From positions 1 to 32,557 of the forward strand of contig JALXBF010000190.1 of assembly GCA_026991575.1 (NCBI GenBank): a DNA stretch of 32,557 bases, in the 5' to 3' direction. A program made the translations under genes and the position numbers. Below the pieces are notes generated by a model. The model was not told where the DNA came from. It was given only the letters and a program-made list of their open reading frames with translations, and ran no database searches. The DNA comes from Planctomycetota bacterium. GTDB lineage: Bacteria > Planctomycetota > Planctomycetia > JALXBF01. Positions within the stretch are counted from its first letter, which is position 1, and every line of letters starts with the position of its first letter. Shown here piece by piece: positions 1 to 8,225 of this stretch.

Positions 1-316
1 CCAGCGTTGCCTGGTTTGCTTCCAGGATCGTCTCACGCACGTTGCGCAGCAGGTCGGCCACGTCGCGAAGCGTGTCGACCGTGAGGTTCAGCGTGGTGCG
101 TGCTTCCTCAAGGTTCGCCAGATGTGCGTCGATCCGGGCAATGTCGGCCGCAAGGAATTGTCCGAGCGCGTGTTCGGCCGGTGCGTCCGACGGCTTGCGC
201 ACTCGCATGCCGGTGGCGGCCTGGATCTGCAGGTCCGTAATCCGGCCGTAGTACCGCTGGACCGTCCGGATCGTTTGCTTCAGGAAAAACGTCGGCGTGA
301 TACGAACCAGCGACAT
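1..316 (-). CDS. flgL: Flagellar hook-filament junction protein FlgL, N-terminal part (runs off left edge)
   Basis: The minus strand is open from an ATG at 316 to the window edge, giving about 105 residues beginning MSLVRITPTFF. The N-terminus has the flagellin/HAP pattern: a short hydrophobic start, then a helix resembling the flagellin N-terminal coiled coil, with the phrases RKPSDAPAEHALGQFLA and LNLTVDTLRDVADLLRNVRE. FlgL (HAP3) joins the hook-associated ring to the filament outside the cell. It lies 172 nt downstream of flgK in the same direction, the usual flgK-flgL order, and an AGGA lies about 8 nt before the ATG. The spacer 317-488 holds no gene; it contains a short GCGGC-AA-GCCGC hairpin (452-463). 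The C-terminal flagellin-like helix would lie to the left of the window. The family call rests on N-terminal similarity and gene order. Confidence 0.88.
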   Translation of the reverse strand, partial: MSLVRITPTFFLKQTIRTVQRYYGRITDLQIQAATGMRVRKPSDAPAEHALGQFLAADIARIDAHLANLEEARTTLNLTVDTLRDVADLLRNVRETILEANQATL

Positions 317-488
317 GGCTGTTGTCCTCACGGACCAGAGTCCTCTCTGCACCTGAATCCGGCAGAGCCGGGCAGCTCGACATGCGGCAGCATCACCATC
401 TGTTGCATGGCGCACCGGCGGCTCACCACGTGACTGTCGATCGGGCCGCCAGCGGCTTGCCGCACGCCGCTAGGGAACAGCTCTTCCC

Positions 489-2459
489 TTACAGCACATT
501 CATCAGCTCATCGAGTGCGTCGTTCACGACACGCACCAGCTGAGCGGATGCTTCGAAGGCACGCTGGTACTGGCTCATCCTGATCACCTCCTCTTCGATG
601 TCCACGCCGGAGGCGCTTTGTCGTTCGAACTCAAGCTGCTCCAGCAACAGCTGCTCATGGGTCAATTGGCCGTCCAATTCGCTGACCGTCGCACCGATAT
701 CCGTCAGCAGCGTCAGGAAGTATCCGGACATCGACAGCGTGCCACCGGCCATGGTGAGTTGCTCACGTAACGTGCCCAGCTGCCGGGCGAGCAGGCCATC
801 GCCGGGCTCCCCCGTTCGACCGGCCGCTAGTGACGCTGGATCAGCCACCAGCTCAGGCCGCACCTTGATGTCACCGGCACCGCTACCGCGGAACAATGAG
901 TTCAGGCCGAGTGCAGCGAGCACGCCAGTCTCGTCCGGTCGGCCGACCACGTCGAGCGTGATGACATCGCCGTCGTTAAGCGTGCCCGGACCGACGCTCA
1001 GCACGATCCCCTGCCCCAGCGACAGCTCATCCCCAGGCGCGTACCCGGCACCGACGTTGAATTCGCCGAGCACCTCGCCTGCTCCGTTCGTCACACGCAG
1101 CAACAGGCCATCCGTCACGCCGACCTCCCCCGATCCGACCACCGTGACGGTGAGCGTGTCGTTGTTCTGGCCCGTGTAGACGCCGTCGACGGTAAACCGA
1201 GCGGTACCGCTGACGCCCGAGTGGTCGGGCACGGCAGGCATTCGGCCGGTGAAGTCGAAGCGGTAGCCCGGTACGGCCGCGATGGCGATGGTGTTCGTTG
1301 CGGCATTCACCACGGCGGTGACGTTCGGCAGGGCCGTGATGGCTGCGGCAAGGTCCTGGAGGCTCATCGTGGCCGGGTCGATCGCCACGCGATGCAACGC
1401 TCGCTGGCCCGTTGCCGTGTCAGTCACAGTGATGTAGAGATCTCCGGCCTGGACCGGAAACGCACCTACGGCCTGGGACAAGGGGACCGTGCTGTCGGAG
1501 ACAGGCCGAACGCTTGTCAGACGCGTGTAGCTGCCGTTCAGCCCGAGTCCGGTTGCGTGCAGACCGTCGACTTGGGCCATGACGGTGGTTGCCAGAAGGT
1601 CGAGCCGTTGTCGGATATCGGCAAAGACCGAATCGTGCAGTTCGATCAGTCCGGCTAGCTTGCCGGCTGTGACTTGGACGGCGCCGGGAATGCCCTGCAT
1701 CCGGACCGTCGTCTGGGCCAGCCCCTCGAACTCGACCGACAACGGGCTGGCCACCCCTTCGCCAACAAGCATGTACCCGCCCACGAGGATGTTTACCCGG
1801 CCGTAGTCCTGTTCGATCACCTGGATGTCGACCAACTCGGCCAGCTTCTCCAGCAGCAGATCCCGGCGATCGCGCAGGCTGTTGGCCTGCTTGCCGCTGA
1901 GCTCCGCGGCACCGATGCGGACGTTGAGTTCGGCAAGCTGCTCCGCGTAGCGGTTGATGGTCTCGATCGTGCCGCGGATCTCGGTCTCGACCACCTCGCG
2001 AAAACGGGTGAGCTGGTCGCTAATGCCGTTGAACTGATCTGCCAGTGCGACGGCCTGGTTCAGCACGCTGCGGCGCAAGGTCATATCGTCCGGCCGGCCG
2101 CTCAGCTCGTCAAACGCGAGAAAGAACCGGTCCAACAACTCGTTGATCTTGCCTTCTTCCGGTGCGAGGATGGTCTCCAGGCGGCGTGTGAACGTTAGCA
2201 GCACGTCGAGGCGGCCGCGTCGTTCCAGCCCCGCCTGGATCGACTCTTCCACCACGGCGTCCCGGATCCGGCGGATCGCCAGGATATCGACCCCCGTGCC
2301 CAGCAGGATCGCCCCCCGCTCCAGGTCCGGACGCGGGGCCAACATGATCTCCTGGCGGTGGTAGCCTGGCGTGTTTGCATTGGCCACATTCTGGCCGATG
2401 ACTTCTAGTGCCAGGCGGTTCGCGCGCAGGCCACTTAACGCTGTCTGCAAGCTGATCAT
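489..2459 (-). CDS. flgK: Flagellar hook-associated protein 1 (FlgK/HAP1)
   Basis: This 656-residue protein starts at an ATG at 2459. Residues 1-40 carry the flagellar rod/hook signature (LQTALSGLRANRLAL, then GQNVANANTPGYHRQE), and the last 40 end in the matching helix (EEEVIRMSQYQRAFEASAQLVRV). Those two ends form the coiled coil found in all axial proteins. Between them is a long helical region to about residue 230, then a beta-rich middle, longer than in enteric FlgK (about 550 residues) but common outside the enterics. FlgK is exported through the flagellar secretion apparatus and forms the first hook-filament junction ring. It starts 4 nt after the flgN stop and is followed by flgL, so chaperone and both clients are cotranscribed. 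No damage is visible. Confidence 0.96.
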   Translation of the reverse strand: MISLQTALSGLRANRLALEVIGQNVANANTPGYHRQEIMLAPRPDLERGAILLGTGVDILAIRRIRDAVVEESIQAGLERRGRLDVLLTFTRRLETILAPEEGKINELLDRFFLAFDELSGRPDDMTLRRSVLNQAVALADQFNGISDQLTRFREVVETEIRGTIETINRYAEQLAELNVRIGAAELSGKQANSLRDRRDLLLEKLAELVDIQVIEQDYGRVNILVGGYMLVGEGVASPLSVEFEGLAQTTVRMQGIPGAVQVTAGKLAGLIELHDSVFADIRQRLDLLATTVMAQVDGLHATGLGLNGSYTRLTSVRPVSDSTVPLSQAVGAFPVQAGDLYITVTDTATGQRALHRVAIDPATMSLQDLAAAITALPNVTAVVNAATNTIAIAAVPGYRFDFTGRMPAVPDHSGVSGTARFTVDGVYTGQNNDTLTVTVVGSGEVGVTDGLLLRVTNGAGEVLGEFNVGAGYAPGDELSLGQGIVLSVGPGTLNDGDVITLDVVGRPDETGVLAALGLNSLFRGSGAGDIKVRPELVADPASLAAGRTGEPGDGLLARQLGTLREQLTMAGGTLSMSGYFLTLLTDIGATVSELDGQLTHEQLLLEQLEFERQSASGVDIEEEVIRMSQYQRAFEASAQLVRVVNDALDELMNVL

Positions 2460-2463
2460 CGGA

Positions 2464-2985
2464 CTACCCCACCGTACGCACGATCGCTCCGTCGCAAGGT
2501 GCGTCTACCTCGCCACCCGGTCCGTAGAGTGTTCCGGCCGTGGGCTCGCCCACCAGGGTGTGCAGCACGCGGCGGAGCAACTCGACGTGGTGGCGCAGCA
2601 ACAGCGCGTTGCCCTCATTGGTCCGGCGGACACGCTGCACGAGTTGCCGCAGGGCCGCGGCCCGCTCCATGAGCTGGTCCCGCCGTTGCCGGTCCAGGGC
2701 CTGGGCAATTCGACCGATCGTTAGCCCTCTGCTGTCGGGCACCCTCAGCGCCACGGCGGCTTCGGCCAGCAGGTCGTGCCGTTCGCGTTCCATTTCGCGT
2801 GCCACCCGCTGCAGGTCCTGGCTATCGCGCACCACTGCCTGCAGTCGCGCCAGGTCCCCTTGCACCAGGCACTGCCGCACGGTCTGCAGCACCTCCAGCA
2901 GCTGCGTCTGGTACGCTTCTTCACGCTCCAGGTAAGCAAGGCACAGCGTGTAGAGTCGGTCGGTGAGTTCGCGTCCTGCGGTCAC
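2464..2985 (-). CDS. flgN: FlgN-family flagellar export chaperone
   Basis: This is a highly helical, charged protein of about 173 residues (RELTDRLYTLCLAYLER, later RQLVQRVRRTNEGNALLL and HVELLRRVL). The length and all-helical heptad-like pattern fit FlgN, the cytosolic chaperone for FlgK and FlgL, and the gene lies directly upstream of flgK. The frame is open further, to an ATG at 3057, but I prefer the GTG at 2985: a GGAGG lies 6 nt before it, and the 24 extra residues of the longer version are basic and proline-rich with no good ribosome site. The conserved NxxLL stretch near the C-terminus (NEGNALLLRHH) matches the client-binding helix of the family. Sequence similarity in FlgN is weak in general, so context carries much of the call. 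Confidence 0.82.
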   Translation of the reverse strand: MTAGRELTDRLYTLCLAYLEREEAYQTQLLEVLQTVRQCLVQGDLARLQAVVRDSQDLQRVAREMERERHDLLAEAAVALRVPDSRGLTIGRIAQALDRQRRDQLMERAAALRQLVQRVRRTNEGNALLLRHHVELLRRVLHTLVGEPTAGTLYGPGGEVDAPCDGAIVRTVG

Positions 2986-3267
2986 CGCTTGCCTCCGGTG
3001 GGCCAGCAAGAGGGAAAGGAATGGCAAAGGCAGGTCACGTCCGCGGCCGTAGGCCACCTATGGGATCGTCACGACGGGTCTGTCCGGTTCGACCCAATGG
3101 GGCCGCCACGGGCAGCACAGACCGCAGAACCGGTAGATCATGGCGACGGGGACCAGCCACACCGTGCCGGTCCGAAAGTCCGCACCCCACAGGAAATGCC
3201 GTGCGGCTCTGAGGCTCCCCGGCTCCAGAACGGCAGCGAAAAGAGTCGGGTTGGTGGTGAGATCGCT
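2986..3267. other. flgJ-flgN spacer with no recognisable gene
   Basis: These 282 nt separate the rod-binding gene from the preferred flgN start. I looked for a small FlgM-like anti-sigma gene on the minus strand, because FlgM often precedes FlgN, and did not find one: no frame gives the DRVAxLKxxI type of motif. The flgN ribosome site (GGAGG) is at the left end. The stretch may hold a promoter for flgN-flgK-flgL, but no sigma-28 or sigma-54 pattern is clear. Confidence 0.5.
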
Positions 3268-3654
3268 TCAGTGCCCCCGGCCAGCCATTTCCGCGTGTGC
3301 GGCAGGCGCTGTGCTCTGTTGCGCTCGACTAGCGTCGGCCTGCTCGCGTCGTTCCAGATAGCGCTCGATCATGCGCGCAACACCAAGCGAGCTGTGCTCG
3401 GCCAGGTAGTCGGCCAGGAACATGTCGAAGAGGGCACCATACGCGTCGGCTTGGTCACCGGGGAACAACCCCTCTTCGGTCATCGCGGTGCGCAGCCGGT
3501 TGATGACCATGGACCAGAACATCGCTTCAAACTTTCGCGCCACCGTTCGGGCATCGACGTTGCGTGACAGCCCGAGCTGTTCGGCAAGCGTGCGTGGGTT
3601 GCCGAGGAGGCTGCTGGCATCAGGCATAGGCACTGCAGAACCGGCATCCACCAT
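3268..3654 (-). CDS. flgJ: Single-domain FlgJ-type rod-binding protein
   Basis: This 128-residue protein matches the rod-binding domain of FlgJ (PF10135 type): ARKFEAMFWSMVINRLRTAM followed by a GDQADAYGALFDMFLADYLA stretch, the usual 'FEamll..mlk..r' then 'y...ld..la..la' layout, at residues about 40-100. The C-terminal muramidase domain of enteric FlgJ is absent, so wall opening for rod passage must use another enzyme; this short form is common outside gamma-proteobacteria. The start is well supported by GGAGG 7 nt before the ATG at 3654. It lies 15 nt after flgI, the standard flgI-flgJ order. The tail (from about residue 108) is alanine-rich and poorly conserved in character. Confidence 0.88.
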   Translation of the reverse strand: MVDAGSAVPMPDASSLLGNPRTLAEQLGLSRNVDARTVARKFEAMFWSMVINRLRTAMTEEGLFPGDQADAYGALFDMFLADYLAEHSSLGVARMIERYLERREQADASRAQQSTAPAAHAEMAGRGH

Positions 3655-3669
3655 GGCCTGGCCTCCGAA

Positions 3670-4779
3670 TCACATGATCACCAACTCGGCGTGCAGGGCT
3701 CCGGCCTGCTTCAGCGCCTGGAAGATGGCCACGATGTCTCGGGGGGTGACGCCCAAAGCGTTCAGGGCTCGGGCCAATTCCCCAACCGTAACGCTTGGTC
3801 CGATCGGGTGCAGCGTGCCCCCTTCTTCGGTGACGTCAATCTGCGTTCGCGGCACGACGGTGGTTTGCCCCTGGCTCAGCGGCGCCGGCTGCGAGACCAT
3901 CGGGGTCTCTGACGTGACGATCGCCAGGTTGGCATGTGCGATCGCAACCGCGGAGATCGCCACGTGCTCACCGGCCACGATGGTCCCGGTACGTTCGTTG
4001 ATGACGACACGGGCCGGCACATCCGGCTTGATCTTCAACTCACCGATCTCAGCCAGGAAAGCAACCGGGTCACGGTCGGCCTCATCTGGCAGCGTGATCT
4101 GCACCGTGCCGGCATCGAGTGCCACGGCCGTGTTCGGGTAGCGTCGGTTGATCACCCGTGCCATCGCCGTTGCGGTTGAGAAGTCGGGCTGCCGCAACAG
4201 CAGCCGCACGAAACCGCCGTGCACGAAGTCGGTTGGCAGCGTTTGTTCGACGACCGCGCCACCGGGGATGCGGCCCACGGTGGGGTGATTCTTCTGAGCC
4301 TGAGCCGCTTGACCAGAGAACACAAACCCCCCGACCGACAGTGGCCCTTGGGCGACGGCGTACACTTCCCCGTCCGCGCCCCGCAGCGGCGTAAGTAGCA
4401 GTACCCCCCCTTGCAGACTCTTCGCGTCGTCGATCGCAGAGACCGTCACGTCGATCCGGCTACCCTCGACCGCAAACGGCGGCAGTTCTGCCGTCACCAT
4501 CACCGCCGCAATCGTCTTGGTGTCGAAGTCCGACAGGCCGGTCACAAAGTTCAGGCGGCGGAGCATCTCAACGGCAAGCTGCCGGGTGAAGTTGCTGCGA
4601 CCACCGGTGTTGTCCAGCCCGACGACCAGTCCGAGGCCATAGAGCTGGTTGGCCCGCACTCCCTCGACGTCGACCACATCCTTGATGCGCACCTGGGCCA
4701 CCGCCCCCGGGGCCAGCACCAGATGCACCGCGATGGCAACGGCGCAGAGGCATGCTCGTCTAAAACGGCCAGATCGCAT
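3670..4779 (-). CDS. flgI: Flagellar P-ring protein FlgI
   Basis: FlgI forms the periplasmic P-ring around the flagellar rod. The mature N-terminus AQVRIKDVVDVEGVRANQLY, followed by GLGLVVGLDNTGG, is the family signature; later come GEHVAISAVAIAHANLAI and the C-terminal SVTVGELARALNALGVTPRD. I start it at the ATG at 4779 (369 residues), so that residues 1-29 form a Sec signal peptide (basic MRSGRFRR, hydrophobic core, APGAVAQ cleavage region). An in-frame start at 4839 would add 20 residues before the signal peptide and is unlikely. The gene overlaps the end of flgH by 20 nt, which suggests translational coupling. Length is normal for the family. Confidence 0.96.
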   Translation of the reverse strand: MRSGRFRRACLCAVAIAVHLVLAPGAVAQVRIKDVVDVEGVRANQLYGLGLVVGLDNTGGRSNFTRQLAVEMLRRLNFVTGLSDFDTKTIAAVMVTAELPPFAVEGSRIDVTVSAIDDAKSLQGGVLLLTPLRGADGEVYAVAQGPLSVGGFVFSGQAAQAQKNHPTVGRIPGGAVVEQTLPTDFVHGGFVRLLLRQPDFSTATAMARVINRRYPNTAVALDAGTVQITLPDEADRDPVAFLAEIGELKIKPDVPARVVINERTGTIVAGEHVAISAVAIAHANLAIVTSETPMVSQPAPLSQGQTTVVPRTQIDVTEEGGTLHPIGPSVTVGELARALNALGVTPRDIVAIFQALKQAGALHAELVIM

Positions 4780-5383
4780 TGAGAATCCGTCCGACGATGC
4801 CAGGATTGACAAAGTGCGACTCAACACCCCGTCCCTCATACCAGATCGTGAAATCGGCGATACGGTCCGAACGCACTAGGTTGCCGTCCAGGATGTCGAT
4901 CGGGCGCACGATTCCTGAGACATGGATCGTGCGTTCCTCGCCGGCAATCACCCTCCGCCGGGTTCCTTCGATTACCAGGTTGCCATTCGGCAGCACTTCG
5001 ACGACCTTCACCGACATCCGGTCCACGAAGTCCCGCTCAGCCCGGTAGCGCGCGTTGCCGTCCAGCGTGCGGGCGCTGTCCCAACCGAGCACGCTCTCAA
5101 GCGAGGCGGTCCGAGATGTCGTGGCCCCTTTCGTTTCCCCCTCGAAGGCAGTGTTGACCTTTGACTCCGTCTCCTTCTCGAGCTGTCGGATCTCGCGGTT
5201 CTCGATGTTCGTGCTTTCGGTCACGATGATCGTCAGAATGTCGCCGACGCGCCGGGCACGGGTATCCTCAAAGAGGTAGGCCCATTTTGCCCGGCGTCGC
5301 TTCCAGATCGAATCGGCCTGGGCCAGGTCAGCGGCAGCGACCGACCCGATCAGTGCGATCAAGAGTAATCGCAGGGTTTTCAT
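4760..5383 (-). CDS. flgH: Flagellar L-ring protein FlgH
   Basis: FlgH forms the outer-membrane L-ring. Family features are RVGDILTIIVTESTNIENRE (about residues 46-65), SVKVVEVLPNGNLVIEGTRR and the C-terminal GIVGRILNAIWPF. I place the start at the ATG at 5383 (207 residues) because it begins a clean signal peptide (MKTLRLLLIALIGS) with AGGGG upstream; the frame is open to 5503 but that adds a hydrophilic, non-conserved leader. The signal peptide has no lipobox cysteine, whereas enterobacterial FlgH is a lipoprotein; the mature protein would begin near ADSIWKRR. It sits between flgA and flgI in the expected order, after a 220-nt spacer that holds a strong hairpin. Confidence 0.95.
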   Translation of the reverse strand: MKTLRLLLIALIGSVAAADLAQADSIWKRRRAKWAYLFEDTRARRVGDILTIIVTESTNIENREIRQLEKETESKVNTAFEGETKGATTSRTASLESVLGWDSARTLDGNARYRAERDFVDRMSVKVVEVLPNGNLVIEGTRRRVIAGEERTIHVSGIVRPIDILDGNLVRSDRIADFTIWYEGRGVESHFVNPGIVGRILNAIWPF

Positions 5384-5486
5384 GGCTTGCAACCCCTGTT
5401 GTCCGGTCTCAGGCAGGGTTATCAAAGGTCGTTGAGAGATCGTCATGCATGCAGAGGAACGCAAAGCTTGAGCCAGCTGCCGGGCG

Positions 5487-5518
5487 GACGGCCACCATGG
5501 CACGTGGCCATGGCCGTC
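5487..5518. repeat. Strong inverted repeat in the flgA-flgH spacer
   Basis: GACGGCCA (5487-5494) pairs with TGGCCGTC (5511-5518). Inside it TGGC pairs with GCCA around an ACGTG loop, leaving a 3-nt bulge on one side. No T-run follows on either strand, so it is not a standard intrinsic terminator. In the flagellar mRNA it would lie about 100 nt before the flgH start, so an RNA-processing, mRNA-stability or attenuation role is possible. Confidence 0.6.
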
Positions 5519-5603
5519 GGCACCGGGAGTAACTGCTGCGCCGGCGGCTTGATCAGACGCTGCTGACGCGGCCGGCTTCGTGGTCGCCCACTCGGCCTAC
5601 CAG

Positions 5604-6509
5604 TCAGAAGATCACCTCCACCACCCCTCGGTCCACCACGCGGCCGACGACGACGCGCTGGGACTTCAAGTTCCGCACCCGGATGAACTGCCCCAGGCGG
5701 CCGTCCTGGAGTGCCTGACCGGTGGCCGTGACCGTGAAGAAACGGCTCCGCGCGACCAGACGCACCACGTCGCGGCGGTGCACGAGTATGGGGCGTGATC
5801 GGGCCGCCTCGGGCAAGTCACCACCCGCTTCAAAGCCGACCTGAACGATGCCCGATCCCTCTCCGTCACGCCGCTGTTCCAGGTAGACCGGCAGCGTGGC
5901 AACCAGTCGATCGCCGGCGTACACGGAGACGTCCACCCGAAGTCGGTCCCCTCGGAAGGGGGCACCGGCCAGCAGAGCCGGTTCCAGTCGGACGACGCCG
6001 TAGTGGCGGGGCACGTACAGCGGTCGACGGAGGTAGGACCGCAGCTGCGTGCCGGCCACACGAAGCAATTCGGGGAAATGCCGCTGCAGCCAGCCGGCCA
6101 CGGCCCGCTGCAAGTCCTCGGCCGTCACCGTTTCGACGTCGACAGTCAGGTAGATCCTGTCCGGCCCGTCGACTCGCCAGTCGTAGGCACGGGCACGACG
6201 TAACCGCTGGAGTACTTCGTCGCGGGTCCAGATGGCGACGCGCCCCGGCGCGGGCGCCCGTCCGAGAATTAGCCGTCTCAGCACCGGCTCCTCGCTACCT
6301 GCCCCCCGCAGCTCTTCGGCCACATCGCCTAAACGAACCACCTCGGCACGCAAGCAACCGGCCGGCCGCAATCGGACCAGGATTGTCCGCTGCTGCACTG
6401 GTTCGTCAGGCTGCAGCTCGGCTGTCACTCGAACCGCCGGCCCGGCCGCCAGGAGCAGCAGCCCGAGCAGCACAGCCACGGTTAGTTTCGCCGACCGCTT
6501 CTCCGCCAT
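5604..6509 (-). CDS. flgA: Flagellar P-ring assembly chaperone FlgA
   Basis: FlgA is the periplasmic chaperone for P-ring assembly. The start at the ATG at 6509 gives 301 residues with a signal peptide (MAEKRSAKLTVAVLLGLLLL). The C-terminal third has the SAF/ChapFlgA pattern: RDVVRLVARSRFFTVTATGQALQDG, then LGQFIRVRN and the final RVVVGRVVDRGVVEV, corresponding to the family's 'G.v...G.AledG..Gd.IrVrN..S.rvv.g.V...g.v'. The N-terminal half is longer than in enteric FlgA and less recognisable. The frame is open upstream to 6593 inside flgG, but the leader is not signal-like. The gene begins 13 nt after the flgG stop. Confidence 0.93.
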   Translation of the reverse strand: MAEKRSAKLTVAVLLGLLLLAAGPAVRVTAELQPDEPVQQRTILVRLRPAGCLRAEVVRLGDVAEELRGAGSEEPVLRRLILGRAPAPGRVAIWTRDEVLQRLRRARAYDWRVDGPDRIYLTVDVETVTAEDLQRAVAGWLQRHFPELLRVAGTQLRSYLRRPLYVPRHYGVVRLEPALLAGAPFRGDRLRVDVSVYAGDRLVATLPVYLEQRRDGEGSGIVQVGFEAGGDLPEAARSRPILVHRRDVVRLVARSRFFTVTATGQALQDGRLGQFIRVRNLKSQRVVVGRVVDRGVVEVIF

Positions 6510-6522
6510 CACGCTCTCATGC

Positions 6523-7314
6523 CTACCGGCTGAGCTGGTTGGCCGTTTCAAGCATCGCGTCGCCAGCCCGGATCGCCCTCGAGTTGATCTCATAGGCCCT
6601 CTGGGCCAGGATCAGGGTCACGAGCTCGGTGACGACCTCAACGTTGGATTCCTCGATGAATTCGCCCAGAAGCGTGCCGGCGCCGTTCTGCCCCGGGATG
6701 CTGAGGATCGGCGGGCCGGATGCGGGAGTTTCCGAGTACAGGTTGTGGCCTTCGGAACGAAGCCCTGCCGGATTCGCGAACAACGCAATCTGGATGTTGC
6801 CCACGACAGTTGCGGTAGTCGGTGCGCCAGCCGTGATCACGGACACGGTGCCGTCGCGCGAAACGCTGATCTGAATAGCATCCTGCGGGATGGTGATTGC
6901 CGGTTCCAATGGGTATCCTTCAGGCGTGACGATCTGGCGATTCTGATCCAGGCGAAAGTGACCGGCGCGCGTGTAGCGGATCTCGCCGGATGGCATCAGG
7001 ATCTGAAAGAAGCCGTCACCTTCGATGGCTATGTCCAGAGAGTTACCTGTGTGCCGCAGCGGCCCCATGGTGAATTGCTTCATCGTGGAGGAGACGGCAA
7101 CGCCGCTGCCGATCTCCAGTCCCGTCGGGATCATGTTGCCCTGGGCATCCTGAGTCCCGGGTGGCTGCTCGTTCACGTAGACCAGGTCCTTGAACGAAAC
7201 CAGGGACCGTTTGAAGCCGGCAGTATTGAGGTTCGCCAGGTTGTTGGCCGTGACGTCGATAACTTTCTCCTCGGCCTTCATTCCGGAGGCGCTGGTGTAG
7301 AGCGCGCGGATCAT
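6523..7314 (-). CDS. flgG: Flagellar distal rod protein FlgG
   Basis: FlgG is the main distal-rod subunit. This 263-residue protein, the standard length, starts MIRALYTSASGMKAEEK and continues TANNLANLNTAGFKR (rod-protein signature). It has the typical TGNSLDIAIEGDGFFQI and RYTRAGHFRLDQ stretches near residues 90-125 and ends with ESNVEVVTELVTLILAQRAYE and NSRAIRAGDAMLE. These features distinguish FlgG from FlgE and FlgF. A GAGGG lies about 6 nt before the ATG. The gene starts 21 nt after the flgF stop. Confidence 0.97.
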   Translation of the reverse strand: MIRALYTSASGMKAEEKVIDVTANNLANLNTAGFKRSLVSFKDLVYVNEQPPGTQDAQGNMIPTGLEIGSGVAVSSTMKQFTMGPLRHTGNSLDIAIEGDGFFQILMPSGEIRYTRAGHFRLDQNRQIVTPEGYPLEPAITIPQDAIQISVSRDGTVSVITAGAPTTATVVGNIQIALFANPAGLRSEGHNLYSETPASGPPILSIPGQNGAGTLLGEFIEESNVEVVTELVTLILAQRAYEINSRAIRAGDAMLETANQLSR

Positions 7315-7335
7315 GCTCGTCCCTCGTTGCTCGTG

Positions 7336-8034
7336 CTAGAGCAGTTCGTTGGTTGCAGTCTGAATGAGGACCGAATAGCCCTGCAATGCCCTCTGGGATG
7401 CCTCATAGAAACGCGTGGCCAGGATCAACTGAACCAGGTCAATAATCGGTTCGACATTGCTGCCTTCGCGGGTCCCGGGCACCAGCCGCGGGTTCTCCAC
7501 CGGCTCAGCGCTGGCCTGACCAGGATCCTCAAACAGCGATGGGCCAACCGGCCGAAGTTGATCGACGTTTTGGAACCTGACCACACGCAGCTGGCCAACC
7601 GGTTGCCCCCCCGCGGTGACCGTTCCGTCTTCCAGGATCCGTACCGCACCCGCCTGAAGCGGCACCGTAATCGGCCCACCAGTCCCAGTCACCTGGTAAC
7701 CGGACGGGGTAACCAGCCGCCCGGTCGAGTCCACCAAGAAGATGCCGGCGCGCGTATACAGCGGCCCCGTGGGGCCTTCGAGAACGAAGAAGCCATCGTC
7801 GGCGATGGCTACGTCGAGCGGGTTTCCCGTCTGTTGATAGCTGCCGGGAGAAAAATCGATCCTTGGCTCCCCCGCCATCGCGATACCGCCGGACGGACCC
7901 GGCTCCAGCACGATCTGCACGGCCCGTCGGCGGTAACCGTGTACCCGCAGGTTCGCCAGGTTCTGGGCCGCGACCTCGTACAGCCGCTGGGCAGCGACCA
8001 TACCGGCTGCGGTGTCGTACAGTCCGTCCGGCAT
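7336..8034 (-). CDS. flgF: Flagellar proximal rod/basal-body protein FlgF
   Basis: This 232-residue member of the rod-protein family begins MPDGLYDTAAGMVAAQ and continues AAQNLANLRVHGYRRRAV, where the usual ANNlANvnT.Gfk is diverged. It has TGNPLDVAIADDGFFVLEG and LYTRAGIFLVDSTG, and the C-terminal GSNVEPIIDLVQLILATRFYE. It is shorter and more diverged than FlgG, and the position just before flgG fits FlgF. A GGGAGGAGCG precedes the ATG, a strong ribosome site. It is the first gene of the minus-strand flagellar run, so the operon promoter should lie in 8035-8225. Confidence 0.93.
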   Translation of the reverse strand: MPDGLYDTAAGMVAAQRLYEVAAQNLANLRVHGYRRRAVQIVLEPGPSGGIAMAGEPRIDFSPGSYQQTGNPLDVAIADDGFFVLEGPTGPLYTRAGIFLVDSTGRLVTPSGYQVTGTGGPITVPLQAGAVRILEDGTVTAGGQPVGQLRVVRFQNVDQLRPVGPSLFEDPGQASAEPVENPRLVPGTREGSNVEPIIDLVQLILATRFYEASQRALQGYSVLIQTATNELL

Positions 8035-8085
8035 CGCTCCTCCCGGAAAGTTGGTCTTTTTCCGCTATTGCTGTTGATCGGCAAA

Positions 8086-8152
8086 CGCGCCACGCGAAGT
8101 GAAGTTGGAACGGCCCGCAGCACCGGCGCAAACGGTCCAACCCGCGCCACGC
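8086..8152. repeat. Direct repeat of CGCGCCACGC upstream of flgF
   Basis: The 10-mer CGCGCCACGC occurs at 8086-8095 and again at 8143-8152, each with a GCAAAC beside it (before the first copy, overlapping the end of the second). Both copies are 50-120 nt upstream of the flgF start, where the flagellar operon promoter must be. They could be regulator sites or chance in GC-rich DNA. I see no clean sigma-28 or sigma-54 promoter in the same interval. Confidence 0.35.
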
Positions 8153-8225
8153 AAACGGACGCCGTGACGTGTCACCCCGCCAGCCTTCCCCCAAGCCGCC
8201 GACGGGCGGCCGACGGTCTATGGAG

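Noticed and set aside
2986-3267. A hidden flgM gene between flgJ and flgN
   Set aside because: No frame on the minus strand gives the FlgM C-terminal motif or an open frame with a ribosome site.
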